A stretch of 64,000 nt of DNA from Streptomyces meridianus (lineage in GTDB: Bacteria > Actinomycetota > Actinomycetes > Streptomycetales > Streptomycetaceae). The stretch lies in assembly GCF_023703325.1 (NCBI RefSeq), contig NZ_JAMQGM010000021.1:1-64000 (forward strand), written 5' to 3'. Shown in pieces: positions 34,490-44,027 of the stretch; positions within the stretch are counted from its first letter, which is position 1, and every line of letters starts with the position of its first letter. The notes beneath the pieces are model-generated. The model saw only the letters and a list, made by a program, of their open reading frames with translations. It was not told the DNA's origin and did not search any database. The position numbers and the translations under genes are program-made.

Positions 34490-34563
34490 AGCCGCCTTCG
34501 GGATTCGAACCCGAGACCTACGCATTACGAGTGCGTTGCTCTGGCCATCTGAGCTAAGGCGGC
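34490..34563 (-). tRNA. tRNA-Thr (anticodon CGU)
   Basis: A 74-base cloverleaf on the minus strand. The acceptor is GCCGCCT/AGGCGGC, the D arm is GCTCAGATGGCCAGAGC, the anticodon stem is ACGCA/TGCGT around loop CTCGTAA (anticodon CGT in DNA), and the T arm is TCGGG TTCGAAT CCCGA. The discriminator is T and CCA is encoded directly after it (34487-34489). It decodes ACG. Confidence 0.96.
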
Positions 34564-34640
34564 AAGCTGCGAAGATGCCCGCCCGTTACGCACAGACTGG
34601 CATCAGCAACGGCGACAAGTCTACACAGTTCCCGGGGGTG

Positions 34641-34670
34641 CCCCGTACCGGTCCCGGGACCGGTACGGGG
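34641..34670 (-). terminator. Terminator of the secreted hydrolase gene
   Basis: A perfect 30-base palindrome, CCCCGTACCGGTCCC then its exact complement, starting 10 bases after the hydrolase stop. Confidence 0.8.
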
Positions 34671-34679
34671 GCCGCGTGA

Positions 34680-36266
34680 TCAGGAGCACTTCTTGCCCTC
34701 GGCCGGCTGCTCGCCCTCCAGCAGGTATCGGTTGATCGAGGCGTCGATGCAGTCGCTGCCGCGCCCGTACGCCGTGTGCCCGTCGCCGTCGTAGGTCAGC
34801 AGCCGGCCGGAGTCCAGCTGGCCGGCCAGGCCCCGCGCCCAGAGGTACGGCGTCGCCGGGTCGCGCGTGGTGCCGACCACCACGATCGGCGCCGCCCCCT
34901 TCGCCTCGATCCGCTGCGCCTCTCCGCTCGGCTTCACCGGCCAGTAGGTGCAGTTCAGCGCGGCCCACGCCATGTACGTGCCGAACACCGGCGACGCCTT
35001 GCGGAACGACTCCAGGTTCTTCCGGACGTCCTCCGGCCCCCCGAAGGACGGCGGCAGGTCCAGGCAGTTGACCGCGGCGTTGGCGTACATCAGGTTCTGG
35101 TAGGAGCCCCCGGAGTCCCGCTCGAAATAGAGGTCGGCGAGCTTCAGCAGCCCGCTGCCGTCCCCCTCCACCGCGGACTGCAGCGCGCTGCGCAGCTGCG
35201 GCCACGCGCTCTCGTCGTACATCGCCGCGATCACCCCGGTGGTCGCCAGCTGCTCGCCCAGCCTGCGGTCCTCGCCGGTGGCGAGGGGCTTCTCGTCGGC
35301 CTGGTCGAACAGCGCGCGCAGCCGCTTGCCGGCGTCGTCCGCGCTGCCCGTCCCGAGCGGGCAGTCCGTCCGCTTCACGCAGTCCTCGGCGAAGGCCCCG
35401 AAGGCCGTGGCGAAGCCGCCGGTCTGCTCGCGGTTGAGCCGGAGAGCGGACAGCGACGGGTCCAACGCCCCGTCGAGGACGAGCCGGCCGACCCGCGAGG
35501 GGTAGAGCCCGGCATAGGTCGCGCCCAGCAGCGTGCCGTACGACGCCCCGACATACGTCAGCCTGTCGTCGCCGAGCACCGCACGCAGGACATCCATGTC
35601 GCGGGCCGCTTCGACCGTCGAGACGTGCCCGAGCACGTCCCCGGAGCGCTTGCGGCAGCTGTTCGCGAAGTTCTTGTACGCGGCGACGAGCTTGCGGGTC
35701 TCCGCCTCGTCGTCGGGAGTCTGGTCGACCTGGGTGTAGGCGTCCATCTGCGGGTCGGTCAGGCAGGCGACGGGTTCGCTGCCGGCCACGCCGCGCGGGT
35801 CGACGGCCACCATGTCGTACCGGGCGCGCACGGGCTCCGGGTATCCGACGCCCGCGTAGGTCTGGAGGAAGCCGACCGCGGAGCTGCCCGGCCCGCCGGG
35901 GTTGACCAGCAGCGAACCGAGGCGCTTGCCCGGCCCGGTCGCCTTCTTCCGCGAGACCGCCAGCTCCAGGTCCTCGGCCGCCGGACGGTCGTAGTCCAGC
36001 GGCACCTTCAGCGTCGAGCACTCGAAGCCCGGGGTGTCCTCGCAGTCGCGCCACGTCAGCTTCTGCTCGTAGTACGGCTCGAGGTCCGCCGGCACGGTCA
36101 ACGCCAGCGGTCGCAGCCCCTGGACCGCCCCGCCCCCTTCCCCCGGCTGCGGTGTCGCCGAGGCGGAGGACCGGTCGGCCGCCTCCTCGGGCGAACAGCC
36201 GGCGAGCAGCAGTCCGGCGGCCGCGAGCAGGGTCCCGGAAGAGCGGAACAGGCGACGGGTGTCCAT
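34680..36266 (-). CDS. Secreted tripeptidyl-aminopeptidase-like alpha/beta hydrolase
   Basis: A 528-residue lipoprotein-type secreted serine hydrolase. The signal ends in LLLAGC (Cys24). The alpha/beta hydrolase core has an oxyanion loop VNPGGPGSSAVGF, the nucleophile elbow YVGASYGTLLG, and a TAP-like C-terminal domain with GTTRDPATPYLWARGLAGQL (acid) and YDGDGHTAYGRGSDCID (His). Homologues in Streptomyces are extracellular tripeptidyl aminopeptidases or related SGNH-independent esterases; they clip short peptides during aerial growth. The ATG at 36266 begins the signal peptide; the long upstream frame belongs to an antisense reading of holB. Confidence 0.92.
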   Translation of the reverse strand: MDTRRLFRSSGTLLAAAGLLLAGCSPEEAADRSSASATPQPGEGGGAVQGLRPLALTVPADLEPYYEQKLTWRDCEDTPGFECSTLKVPLDYDRPAAEDLELAVSRKKATGPGKRLGSLLVNPGGPGSSAVGFLQTYAGVGYPEPVRARYDMVAVDPRGVAGSEPVACLTDPQMDAYTQVDQTPDDEAETRKLVAAYKNFANSCRKRSGDVLGHVSTVEAARDMDVLRAVLGDDRLTYVGASYGTLLGATYAGLYPSRVGRLVLDGALDPSLSALRLNREQTGGFATAFGAFAEDCVKRTDCPLGTGSADDAGKRLRALFDQADEKPLATGEDRRLGEQLATTGVIAAMYDESAWPQLRSALQSAVEGDGSGLLKLADLYFERDSGGSYQNLMYANAAVNCLDLPPSFGGPEDVRKNLESFRKASPVFGTYMAWAALNCTYWPVKPSGEAQRIEAKGAAPIVVVGTTRDPATPYLWARGLAGQLDSGRLLTYDGDGHTAYGRGSDCIDASINRYLLEGEQPAEGKKCS

Positions 36267-36505
36267 GGGCGGTCCTCGGGTCCGGACGGGTAGCTTCCAC
36301 AGCTTCTGCGGAGCACGACCTACGGAGCGTATCCGTACGAGCACCCTGGGACGTGCAGCCCCGGCCCCGGACGGATGAGAGCGGTCGGGGCGACGGCCGG
36401 CGCCGCGCGACGCCGGCCGCCCCGCCCCGCCCCGCCCCGGTTGTGTGGCCGTCGGCCGGCCACGCCCGCCACCCACTGCACCGGCCACGACACCGCGTCC
36501 GGCAG

Positions 36506-37732
36506 TCAGCCCGCGCGCAGCGCCATCGTCATCGCCTCGACGGCCAGCAACGGCGCCACGTTGCGGTCCATGGCGTCGCGGCAGGCGATCACCGCCTCGA
36601 TGCGCCGCAGCGTGTTCTCCGGGCCCGACCCGGCCGCCACCCTCTCCAGGGCGTCCCGCTGCCCGGAATTGGCCAGCGCCACGGACGAGCCGAGCTGCAA
36701 CGCCAGCACATCCCGGTAGAACCCGGTGAGATCGGTCAGCGCGAGGTCGAGGGTGTCGCGCTTGATGCGCGTACTGCGCGTCTTCTGCCGGTCCTGGAGC
36801 TCCTTCATCGCACCGGCAGTGCCGCGCGGGAGCCGGCTGCCCGTCCCGGCCGCCGCACCCAGCGCGGCGCGCAGCTCCTCGGTCTCCCTGGCGTCCGTCT
36901 CCTCGGCGATCTGCTTCGCGTCCTCCGCTGCTGCGTCGACCAGTTCCTGCGCCGCCTTGAGACAGGCACCGATGTCGTCCACCCGCAGCGGCAGCTTCAG
37001 CACGGCCGCCCGGCGCGTCCGCGCCTGCTCGTCCGTGGCCAGCCGGCGCGCACGGCCGATGTGCCCCTGGGTCGCCTCGGCCGCGGCCCGGGCCCGCGCG
37101 GGATCGACCCCGTCCCGCCGCACCAGCAGGTCGGCGACGGCGTCCACCGACGGCGTGCGCAGTGTCAGCAACCGGCAGCGTGACCGGATCGTCGGCAGCA
37201 CGTCCTCGATGGACGGAGTGCACAGCAGCCACACGGTTCTCGGCGCCGGCTCCTCGATCGCCTTGAGCAGGACGTTGCAGGCGCCCTCGGTGAGCCGGTC
37301 CGCGTCCTCCATCACGATGACCTGCCACCGGCCGGTCGCCGGAGACAACTGCGCCCGGCGGACGAGTTCGCGCGTCTCCTTCACCCCGATCGACAGCCCC
37401 TGGGTCCGCACCACCTCGACGTCCGCGTGCGTACCGATCAGCGCGGTGTGGCAGCCGTCGCAGAACCCGCAACCCGGAGCACCGCCCAGGGCGCGGTCCG
37501 GGCTGACACACTGGAGCGCCGCCGCGAAAGCCCGCGCTGCGGTGGACCTTCCGGAACCCGGCGGACCGGTGAAGAGCCACGCGTGGGTCATGCTCGACGA
37601 TCCGCCCGGCTCCGGGGGAGCGTCGTCTTCCCCCGGCTCCGCCTCGGTCACCAGCGCATCGGCGTCCCGGGCCGCGGCGAGCAGTTGCCCGGTCACCTGC
37701 TGCTGGCCGACGAGGTCGTCCCACACCGCCAT
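36506..37732 (-). CDS. holB: DNA polymerase III subunit delta-prime
   Basis: A 408-residue clamp-loader subunit. The start is MAVWDDLVGQQQVTGQL. The P-loop reads LFTGPPGSGRSTAARAF, with Arg in place of the usual Lys, as in other delta-prime subunits that do not hydrolyse ATP. A zinc module CGFCDGCH follows, and then VIVMEDADRLTEGACNVLLKAIEEP (Walker B/sensor) and SRC at the arginine finger. The C-terminal helical collar is longer than in E. coli, including RSTRIKRDTLDLAL. It lies downstream of tmk on the same strand, 227 bases away, as is common in actinomycetes. Confidence 0.94.
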   Translation of the reverse strand: MAVWDDLVGQQQVTGQLLAAARDADALVTEAEPGEDDAPPEPGGSSSMTHAWLFTGPPGSGRSTAARAFAAALQCVSPDRALGGAPGCGFCDGCHTALIGTHADVEVVRTQGLSIGVKETRELVRRAQLSPATGRWQVIVMEDADRLTEGACNVLLKAIEEPAPRTVWLLCTPSIEDVLPTIRSRCRLLTLRTPSVDAVADLLVRRDGVDPARARAAAEATQGHIGRARRLATDEQARTRRAAVLKLPLRVDDIGACLKAAQELVDAAAEDAKQIAEETDARETEELRAALGAAAGTGSRLPRGTAGAMKELQDRQKTRSTRIKRDTLDLALTDLTGFYRDVLALQLGSSVALANSGQRDALERVAAGSGPENTLRRIEAVIACRDAMDRNVAPLLAVEAMTMALRAG

Positions 37733-37959
37733 CGCTGTCCGCCCTCTCCCGCTGCCTCTGTCTCAGCCTCTGCCGTCGTGCCTGCCATGCCGGGACCGCG
37801 CCCTCACGGGACGCGTTCCACCCCTGGCATCCCATTGTCGTCCACCGCACCGACAGCCGGCTCCGGGCCCGAAGGACACACGCGGCGGCGGCACACCCCC
37901 GGCGTCTCCGCCGTGTCCGGGTGCGCCGCCGTGGGAACAACGCTTCAGGTCAACACGCC

Positions 37960-40900
37960 TCAGTCGCGCCGGCCCCTGCCGTGCCGGTGCTGATCGGCGT
38001 CGTAGTCGTCCCGCGGCCCGAGCAGTTCGTCGGCGAGGGACGGAAGGTCGTCCAGCGGCGTCTCCTCGGCCCACTGCGGGCGGCGGCGACCGCTGCGGGA
38101 GGACGACTCGTCCTCCTCCATCGGGAACGAGGGCAGCTCGCGGGTGCGCTCGGCTTCGGACTCGGCGGGCTCCGGCTCCTCGCCCTCCCGGAACATCCAC
38201 GGCGGCACCCGGTCCGCCGGGTCGGGGCCCTTGTCGAAACTCACCTTCGGGAGAACCGCCGTCTCGTCGGGCTCCGCCGGAGGTTGCTGCTGCGGCAGGA
38301 CGGCCGTCTCCTCGGCGTCCGACGGAGCCGGCGGCAGCGGAGTGCGCACCGTCTGGGTCGCCTCCGAGTCCGGGTCGTCCGGCTCGTTCGGGGCAGGCCG
38401 CTCGGTCGGCTGCTGCCGGCCGGGCGCCGGGGTCTCGATCGTGGCGGTCCCGTCGTCCGACGCGGCACGCGCGGACCCGGCCCGGCGCAGCGCCTCCTCG
38501 GCCCGGCGCTGCTTCTCCAGCCGACGCTCCTCGGCCTCCTCGCGCAGCCGGTTCTGCTGCTCGTACTCCCGGCGCAGCCGCTCCTTCTCCACCGCGCGGG
38601 CACGCTCCTCCTCCTCGCGACGCCGGCGCTCCTCCTCGGCGAGCCGCCGTGCCTCCTCGGCGCGCATACGGGCCGCTTCGGCCTGCCGCTCGGCCTCGGC
38701 GCGCTGCGCCTCCTCGGCCTCGATCCGCTTGCGCTCCTCCTCCTCGGCCCGGAGCCTGGCGATCTGCTCCTGCCGCTCGCGCTCGCGCCGCTCCTCCTCG
38801 GCCTTGCGGGCGGCCTCTTCCTCGGCCCGGCGGCGTGCCTCCTCGGCGGCGGCCCTGCGGGCCTCGTCGCGGGCTTTGATCTCGGCATCGGAGAGCGGCA
38901 GCATCTGGTCGAGCCGGTGGCGCACGACGGTGGTGACGGCCTCCGGATCGCGGCCGGCGTCGGCCACCAGGTACCGGGCCGGGTCCGCGGCGGCCAGGGT
39001 CAGGAATCCCGACCGCACCCGCTCGTGGAACTCGGCCGGCTCGGACTCCAGCCGGTCGGGTGCCTCGGTGAAACGTTCCCGGGCCGTCTCGGGGGAGATG
39101 TCGAGCAGGACCGTCAGATGCGGGACGAGTCCGTCGGTGGCCCAGCGCGAGATCCGGGCGATCTCGGTCGGCGACAGGTCGCGGCCCGCGCCCTGGTAGG
39201 CCACGGAGGAGTCGATGTAGCGGTCGGAGATGACCACGGCGCCGCGCTCCAGGGCGGGCCGGATGACCGTCTCGACGTGCTCCGCCCGGTCCGCCGCGTA
39301 CAGCAGCGCCTCGGCACGGTGCGAGATGCCGGCGCTCGAAACGTCCAGCAGGATCGAGCGCAGCCGCTTGCCCATCGGGGTGGCACCCGGTTCACGGGTG
39401 ACGACGACCTCGTGGCCCTTGGCCCGGATCCACTCGGCGAGCGCCTCGACCTGGGTGGACTTGCCCGCCCCGTCGCCTCCCTCGAGGACGAGGAAGAAGC
39501 CGGCACCGGCCGGGGACTCCTGGGAGCCGCCACCGCGCAGCGCTTCGCGCAGGTCGCGGCGGAGCGGCACGCCCTGCCGGTCGTCGGTCCGGCCGAGGAC
39601 GAGCGCCGCGACCGGCAGCAGCAATGCGCCGATGAGCATCAACGTGAAGGCGGCGCCGCCGTGGGCGAAGACGAACTTCCCGGCGGCCAGGCGGTGCGGT
39701 CCGATCCCGGCGGCGATCACCGGGGCCAGGACGGCGCTCAGTCCGACGAAGAGGCGAACGACGGCGTGCAGGTGCTCGGTTGTCCGGGGCCGCAGGGACT
39801 CCTCGGCCTCCAGGTCGAGCAGGGTGTGCCCGGTGTTGGCCGCGACGCCGGCCGTCGTTCCGGCCAGCAAGGCCAGGAAGAGCACGGTCGCCGGGTCGGG
39901 GGTCAGGCCCGCGGCGAGCAGCGCCAGGCCGGTGACGGCAAGGGCGAGGGCGAGCATCCGGCGGCGGGAGAACCCGACCAGCACCCGGGGAGCCAGCCGG
40001 ACGCCGGCCACCACGCCGCCGCTCAGTGCCAGAACCAGCAGCCCGAAACCGACCGGCCCGCCGCCGAGGTCGAAGGCCTGCAGGACGGCGACGGCGACGG
40101 CGCCCGCGACTGCGCCCGCCACGGCCGCACAGGCGAGGACGAGCAGCGGGATCGCGCCCGTGCGCCCTTTGCCGTCCGCCCCGTCACCGGGCCTGGGGCG
40201 GCGCAGCGCATGGAGTGGCGAGCGCACTCCGGAGGTTCGGTGGCCGGGCAGCTCGATGAAATAGAGGACGGAGATCGACGCGGCGAAGAGCCCCGATGCG
40301 ACGTACGACGCGAGCGCGGCCTGGTGGCCGCCGAACCACGGGATGCCGGAGCCGAGGAGGTTGCTGACCAGGGTGACGAGTACCAGCGCGGCGGCAGCCA
40401 GCGGCAGGCTCACGAAAGCGGTGCGCAGGAAGAGCCTGCGGAGCGCCTCGAGCCGGTCCGGCAGCGGCCGGACCGTGGCTCCCTCGGCCGGAGGCGCGGG
40501 CAGCAGGGCGGGAGCGGCCCCGTCCTTGGCGACCGTCCACAGACGCTCGGCGATGCCGGTGACGAAGACGGTGACGAGCAGCCAGGCGAACGCCTTCTCA
40601 CGGGTCCAGTCGATCCACAGCGGGGCGACGATGAGCAGCGCCGCCCGGACCACGTCCGAGCCGATCATCGTCCATCGGCGGTCCAGCGGCCCGGAGGGCC
40701 CGGTGAGGGTGGCCAGCGGCCTCAGCAGCAGGACACCGAACAGCAGCGTCGCGACGAGCCGGACGCCGAACACGGCGGCCACGGCGAAGGCTGCCCCGCG
40801 GTATCCGCCGCCGAACGGCCCGGCGACGGCTGCTGCCTGCAGCGACAGCAGCACCAGCACGAGCAGGGCGAGGGCGTCTCCGACGCCGCCGACGAGCTGG

Positions 40901-41028
40901 GCGCTCCACAGCCGGCGGAGCGGCGGGAATCGCAGCAGCGCTCGTACGGCCCGCTCACGGGAGTCTGCTGCAAGGGGGTCGGGGGCGGGGGCGGGCCCCT
41001 CGGCCCGGGACTGCTGGGCTCGCGTCAT
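37960..41028 (-). CDS. tmk: Membrane-fused dTMP kinase
   Basis: A 1022-residue fusion. Residues 1 to about 480 form an MFS-like membrane domain of roughly 12 spans. The dTMP kinase domain follows (about 505-715) with P-loop VLEGGDGAGKSTQ, DRYIDSSVAYQGAGRDL and lid-type TREPGATPMGKRLRS. A Glu/Arg-rich coiled coil of about 150 residues comes next (EEARRRAEEEAARKAEEERR and onwards), and then an acidic, Pro-rich tail ending in a His/Arg-rich stretch. It phosphorylates dTMP to dTDP. The fusion is a known Streptomyces feature; the role of the transporter-like half is not known to me. A start at 41028 fits the first membrane helix. Confidence 0.93.
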   Translation of the reverse strand: MTRAQQSRAEGPAPAPDPLAADSRERAVRALLRFPPLRRLWSAQLVGGVGDALALLVLVLLSLQAAAVAGPFGGGYRGAAFAVAAVFGVRLVATLLFGVLLLRPLATLTGPSGPLDRRWTMIGSDVVRAALLIVAPLWIDWTREKAFAWLLVTVFVTGIAERLWTVAKDGAAPALLPAPPAEGATVRPLPDRLEALRRLFLRTAFVSLPLAAAALVLVTLVSNLLGSGIPWFGGHQAALASYVASGLFAASISVLYFIELPGHRTSGVRSPLHALRRPRPGDGADGKGRTGAIPLLVLACAAVAGAVAGAVAVAVLQAFDLGGGPVGFGLLVLALSGGVVAGVRLAPRVLVGFSRRRMLALALAVTGLALLAAGLTPDPATVLFLALLAGTTAGVAANTGHTLLDLEAEESLRPRTTEHLHAVVRLFVGLSAVLAPVIAAGIGPHRLAAGKFVFAHGGAAFTLMLIGALLLPVAALVLGRTDDRQGVPLRRDLREALRGGGSQESPAGAGFFLVLEGGDGAGKSTQVEALAEWIRAKGHEVVVTREPGATPMGKRLRSILLDVSSAGISHRAEALLYAADRAEHVETVIRPALERGAVVISDRYIDSSVAYQGAGRDLSPTEIARISRWATDGLVPHLTVLLDISPETARERFTEAPDRLESEPAEFHERVRSGFLTLAAADPARYLVADAGRDPEAVTTVVRHRLDQMLPLSDAEIKARDEARRAAAEEARRRAEEEAARKAEEERRERERQEQIARLRAEEEERKRIEAEEAQRAEAERQAEAARMRAEEARRLAEEERRRREEEERARAVEKERLRREYEQQNRLREEAEERRLEKQRRAEEALRRAGSARAASDDGTATIETPAPGRQQPTERPAPNEPDDPDSEATQTVRTPLPPAPSDAEETAVLPQQQPPAEPDETAVLPKVSFDKGPDPADRVPPWMFREGEEPEPAESEAERTRELPSFPMEEDESSSRSGRRRPQWAEETPLDDLPSLADELLGPRDDYDADQHRHGRGRRD

Positions 41029-41080
41029 CCCGCCAGCCTATCGGGAGCGGCCGAGCCTCCGCCGCCCCGCCCGAACAAAT

Positions 41081-41123
41081 GCCCGCCCCGTCGGCACATC
41101 AGGTGGCTGCCGACGGGGCGGGC
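41081..41123 (-). terminator. Terminator between topA and tmk
   Basis: A perfect 16-base inverted repeat, GCCCGCCCCGTCGGCA (41081-41096) and TGCCGACGGGGCGGGC (41108-41123). It sits 34 bases after the topA stop. Confidence 0.85.
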
Positions 41124-41156
41124 GGGTCGCGGGGGCCGGTCCGGACCGGCCGGGCC

Positions 41157-44027
41157 TCACTCGGCCCGGTCGGCCGTTGCGGTGCCGGCCGCAACGGTCT
41201 TCTTCGCCGTGGCCTTCTTCGCCGTCGCCTTCTTCGCCGTCGTCTTCTTCGCCGTCGTCTTCTTGGCAGTCGTCTTCTTCGCCGCCGTCTTCTTGGCGGC
41301 AGCCGTCTTCTTCGCGGTCGTCTTCTTGGCGGCGGCCTTCTTCGCCGTCTTCTTCTTCGCCGGGCCCTTCGCCCGCTTCTCGGCGAGGAGTTCGTAGGCG
41401 CGGTCGGCCGTGATGGTCTCGACGTCGTCGTCGCGGCGCAGGGTCGCGTTCGTCTCGCCGTCCGTCACGTACGGACCGAAGCGTCCGTCCTTGACGACCA
41501 CCGGCTTCTCACTGACCGGGTCGGTACCGAGCTCCTTCAGCGGCGGCTTGGCCGCTGCGCGGCCGCGCTGCTTCGGCTGGGCGTAGATCGCGAGGGCCTC
41601 GTCCAGCGTGATGGTGAACAGCTGCTCCTCCGACTCGATCGAGCGCGAGTCCGTCCCCTTCTTCAAATAGGGGCCGTAGCGGCCGTTCTGCGCCGTGATC
41701 TCGGTGTCCGACTCGGGGTCGATGCCCACGACGCGCGGCAGCGACATCAGCTTGAGCGCTTCCTCGAGCGTGATCGTGTCGAGGGACATGGACTTGAAGA
41801 GCGACGCCGTGCGCGGCTTGACCGCGTTCTTGCCGGTCTTGGGGGTGCCCTCGGGAAGGACCTCGGTGACGTACGGGCCGTAGCGGCCGTCCTTGGCCAC
41901 GATCGGGCGGCCCGTCTGCGGGTCCGTGCCCAGCTCGAAGTCGCCGCTCGGCTTGGCGAGCAGTTCCTCTGCGTACTCGACGGTCAGCTCGTCCGGCGGC
42001 AGGTCCTCCCGCACGTCCGCTCGCTGCCCGGTCTCCCCCTCGACCGGCGAAGGCTTCTCGACGTACGGACCGTAGCGGCCCACACGAAGCACGATGCCGT
42101 CACCGACCGGGAACGACGAGACCTCACGGGCATCGATGGCACCGAGGTCGGTGACCAGCTCCTTCAGCCCGCCGAGGTGATCGCCGTCGCCGTTGCCGGC
42201 CTCGGCGGCGACACCGGCGCCGGACTCGTCGGAACCGAAGTAGAAGCGCCGCAGCCACGGAACGGACTGGGCCTCCCCGCGGGCGATGCGGTCGAGGTCG
42301 TCCTCCATCTTGGCGGTGAAGCCGTAGTCGACGAGCCGGCCGAAGTGCTTCTCCAGCAGGCCCACGACCGCGAAGGACAGGAACGAGGGCACCAGCGCGG
42401 TGCCCTTCTTGAACACGTAGCCGCGGTCGAGGATGGTGCCGATGATCGACGCGTAGGTCGAGGGGCGGCCGATCTCCCGCTCCTCGAGCTCCTTCACCAG
42501 CGAGGCCTCGGTGTAGCGGGCCGGGGGCTTGGTGGCGTGCCCGTCGGCGGTGATCTCCTCCGCGCCGATCCGGTCGCCCTCGCTCACCTGCGGCAGCCGG
42601 CGCTCGCGGTCGTCGAGTTCGGCGTTCGGGTCGTCCGCGCCCTCGACATAGGCCTTCATGAACCCGTGGAAGGTGATCGTCTTGCCGGACGCGCTGAACT
42701 CGGCGTCCCGGCCGTCGGAGGCCCGGCCGCCGAGCCTGACGGTGACCGAGTTGCCGACCGCGTCCTTCATCTGGGAAGCGACCGTCCGCTTCCAGATCAG
42801 CTCGTAGAGGCGGAACTGGTCGCCGGTGAGGCCGGTCTCTGCCGGAGTGCGGAAACGGTCGCCGGAGGGCCGGATCGCCTCGTGCGCCTCCTGGGCGTTC
42901 TTGACCTTGCCCGCGTAGGTGCGCGGCTTGTCCGGCAGGTAGCCGGCCCCGTACAGCTGGGTCACCTGGGACCGGGCGGCGGCGACCGCCGTGTCCGACA
43001 GAACGGTGGAGTCGGTACGCATGTAGGTGATGAAGCCGTTCTCGTACAGCTTCTGGGCCACCTGCATGGTCGACTTCGCGCCGAATCCGAGCTTGCGGGA
43101 CGCCTCCTGCTGGAGGGTCGTCGTGCGGAACGGCGCATAGGGCGAACGCCGGTAGGGCTTGGACTCCACGGACCGCACCGAGAAGTCGGTGCTCTCGAGC
43201 GCGGCCGCCAGGGCCCGGGCGTTCTGCTCGTCCAGGTGCAGGACGTTCGCGCCGTCCTTGAGCTGCCCGGTCGAGCCGAAGTCGCGACCCTGCGCGACAC
43301 GGCGGCCGTCGACCGAGGTCAGGCGGGCGCCGAAGGTGCCGGGGTCGGTGGAGTCACCGGCACGGCCGGTGGCGAAGGTACCGGTCAGGTCCCAGTACTC
43401 GGCGGAGCGGAACGCCATGCGCTCGCGTTCCCGCTCGACGACGAGCCGGGTCGCGACGGACTGCACGCGGCCGGCGGACAGCCGGGGCATGACCTTCTTC
43501 CACAGGACCGGCGAGACCTCGTAACCGTAGAGGCGGTCGAGGATCCGGCGGGTCTCCTGCGCGTCCACCAGCCGCTTGTTGAGGTCCCTCGGGTTGTTGA
43601 CCGCCTCGCGGATCGCCTGCTCGGTGATCTCGTGGAAGACCATCCGGTGCACGGGAACCTTCGGCTTGAGCACTTCCTGGAGGTGCCAGGCGATGGCCTC
43701 GCCCTCGCGGTCCTCATCGGTGGCGAGGAAGAGTTCGTCGGACTCCGCGAGGAGTTCCTTGAGCTTCTTGACCTGGCTCTTCTTGTCGCTGTTGACGACG
43801 TAGACCGGCTGGAAGTCCCGCTCGACGTCGACACCGAGGCGGCGGACCTCACCGGTGTACTTGTCGGGGACCTCGGCCGCACCGTTGGGCAGGTCCCGGA
43901 TGTGTCCCACGCTCGCCTCGACCACGTACCCAGGGCCGAGATAACCCTTGATCGTCTTGGCCTTGGCAGGCGACTCGACGATCACGAGTCGGCGTCCGCC
44001 CTTTGCGGTCTCGCTGGTCGGGGACAA
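41157..44027 (-). CDS. topA: DNA topoisomerase I
   Basis: A 956-residue type IA topoisomerase that relaxes negative supercoils. The Toprim domain starts LVIVESPAKAKTIKGYLG and has the acidic FLATDEDREGEAIAWHL. The active-site Tyr lies in FITYMRTDSTVLSDTA. The C-terminal half has several glycine-rich repeats of the form GRYGPYV with surrounding Ile/Val, replacing the zinc fingers of E. coli. The tail (about 60 residues) is a lysine-alanine repeat array. Essential in streptomycetes. The 254-base gap to the methyltransferase holds the topA promoter, which in this genus responds to supercoiling (family knowledge). Confidence 0.97.
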   Translation of the reverse strand: MSPTSETAKGGRRLVIVESPAKAKTIKGYLGPGYVVEASVGHIRDLPNGAAEVPDKYTGEVRRLGVDVERDFQPVYVVNSDKKSQVKKLKELLAESDELFLATDEDREGEAIAWHLQEVLKPKVPVHRMVFHEITEQAIREAVNNPRDLNKRLVDAQETRRILDRLYGYEVSPVLWKKVMPRLSAGRVQSVATRLVVERERERMAFRSAEYWDLTGTFATGRAGDSTDPGTFGARLTSVDGRRVAQGRDFGSTGQLKDGANVLHLDEQNARALAAALESTDFSVRSVESKPYRRSPYAPFRTTTLQQEASRKLGFGAKSTMQVAQKLYENGFITYMRTDSTVLSDTAVAAARSQVTQLYGAGYLPDKPRTYAGKVKNAQEAHEAIRPSGDRFRTPAETGLTGDQFRLYELIWKRTVASQMKDAVGNSVTVRLGGRASDGRDAEFSASGKTITFHGFMKAYVEGADDPNAELDDRERRLPQVSEGDRIGAEEITADGHATKPPARYTEASLVKELEEREIGRPSTYASIIGTILDRGYVFKKGTALVPSFLSFAVVGLLEKHFGRLVDYGFTAKMEDDLDRIARGEAQSVPWLRRFYFGSDESGAGVAAEAGNGDGDHLGGLKELVTDLGAIDAREVSSFPVGDGIVLRVGRYGPYVEKPSPVEGETGQRADVREDLPPDELTVEYAEELLAKPSGDFELGTDPQTGRPIVAKDGRYGPYVTEVLPEGTPKTGKNAVKPRTASLFKSMSLDTITLEEALKLMSLPRVVGIDPESDTEITAQNGRYGPYLKKGTDSRSIESEEQLFTITLDEALAIYAQPKQRGRAAAKPPLKELGTDPVSEKPVVVKDGRFGPYVTDGETNATLRRDDDVETITADRAYELLAEKRAKGPAKKKTAKKAAAKKTTAKKTAAAKKTAAKKTTAKKTTAKKTTAKKATAKKATAKKTVAAGTATADRAE
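41198..41370 (-). repeat. Lys/Ala codon repeat array in the topA tail
   Basis: About ten near-copies of a 15-base unit (GCCGTCGTCTTCTTC-like on the plus strand) encode AKKTTAKK repeats. The array gives a highly basic tail of histone H1 type. Confidence 0.85.

Noticed and set aside
34346..34525. Protein-like frame starting MRRSRVRIPKAAPP over tRNA-Thr
   Set aside because: A standard artefact of translating the tRNA and its terminator; not a gene.
36421..36445. Short CCCCG tandem run ahead of holB's end
   Set aside because: Five-base low-complexity run in a GC-rich gap; no reason to give it a function.
41198..41370. Tandem repeats as a CRISPR array
   Set aside because: Units are about 15 bases without unique spacers and encode a lysine-rich tail.
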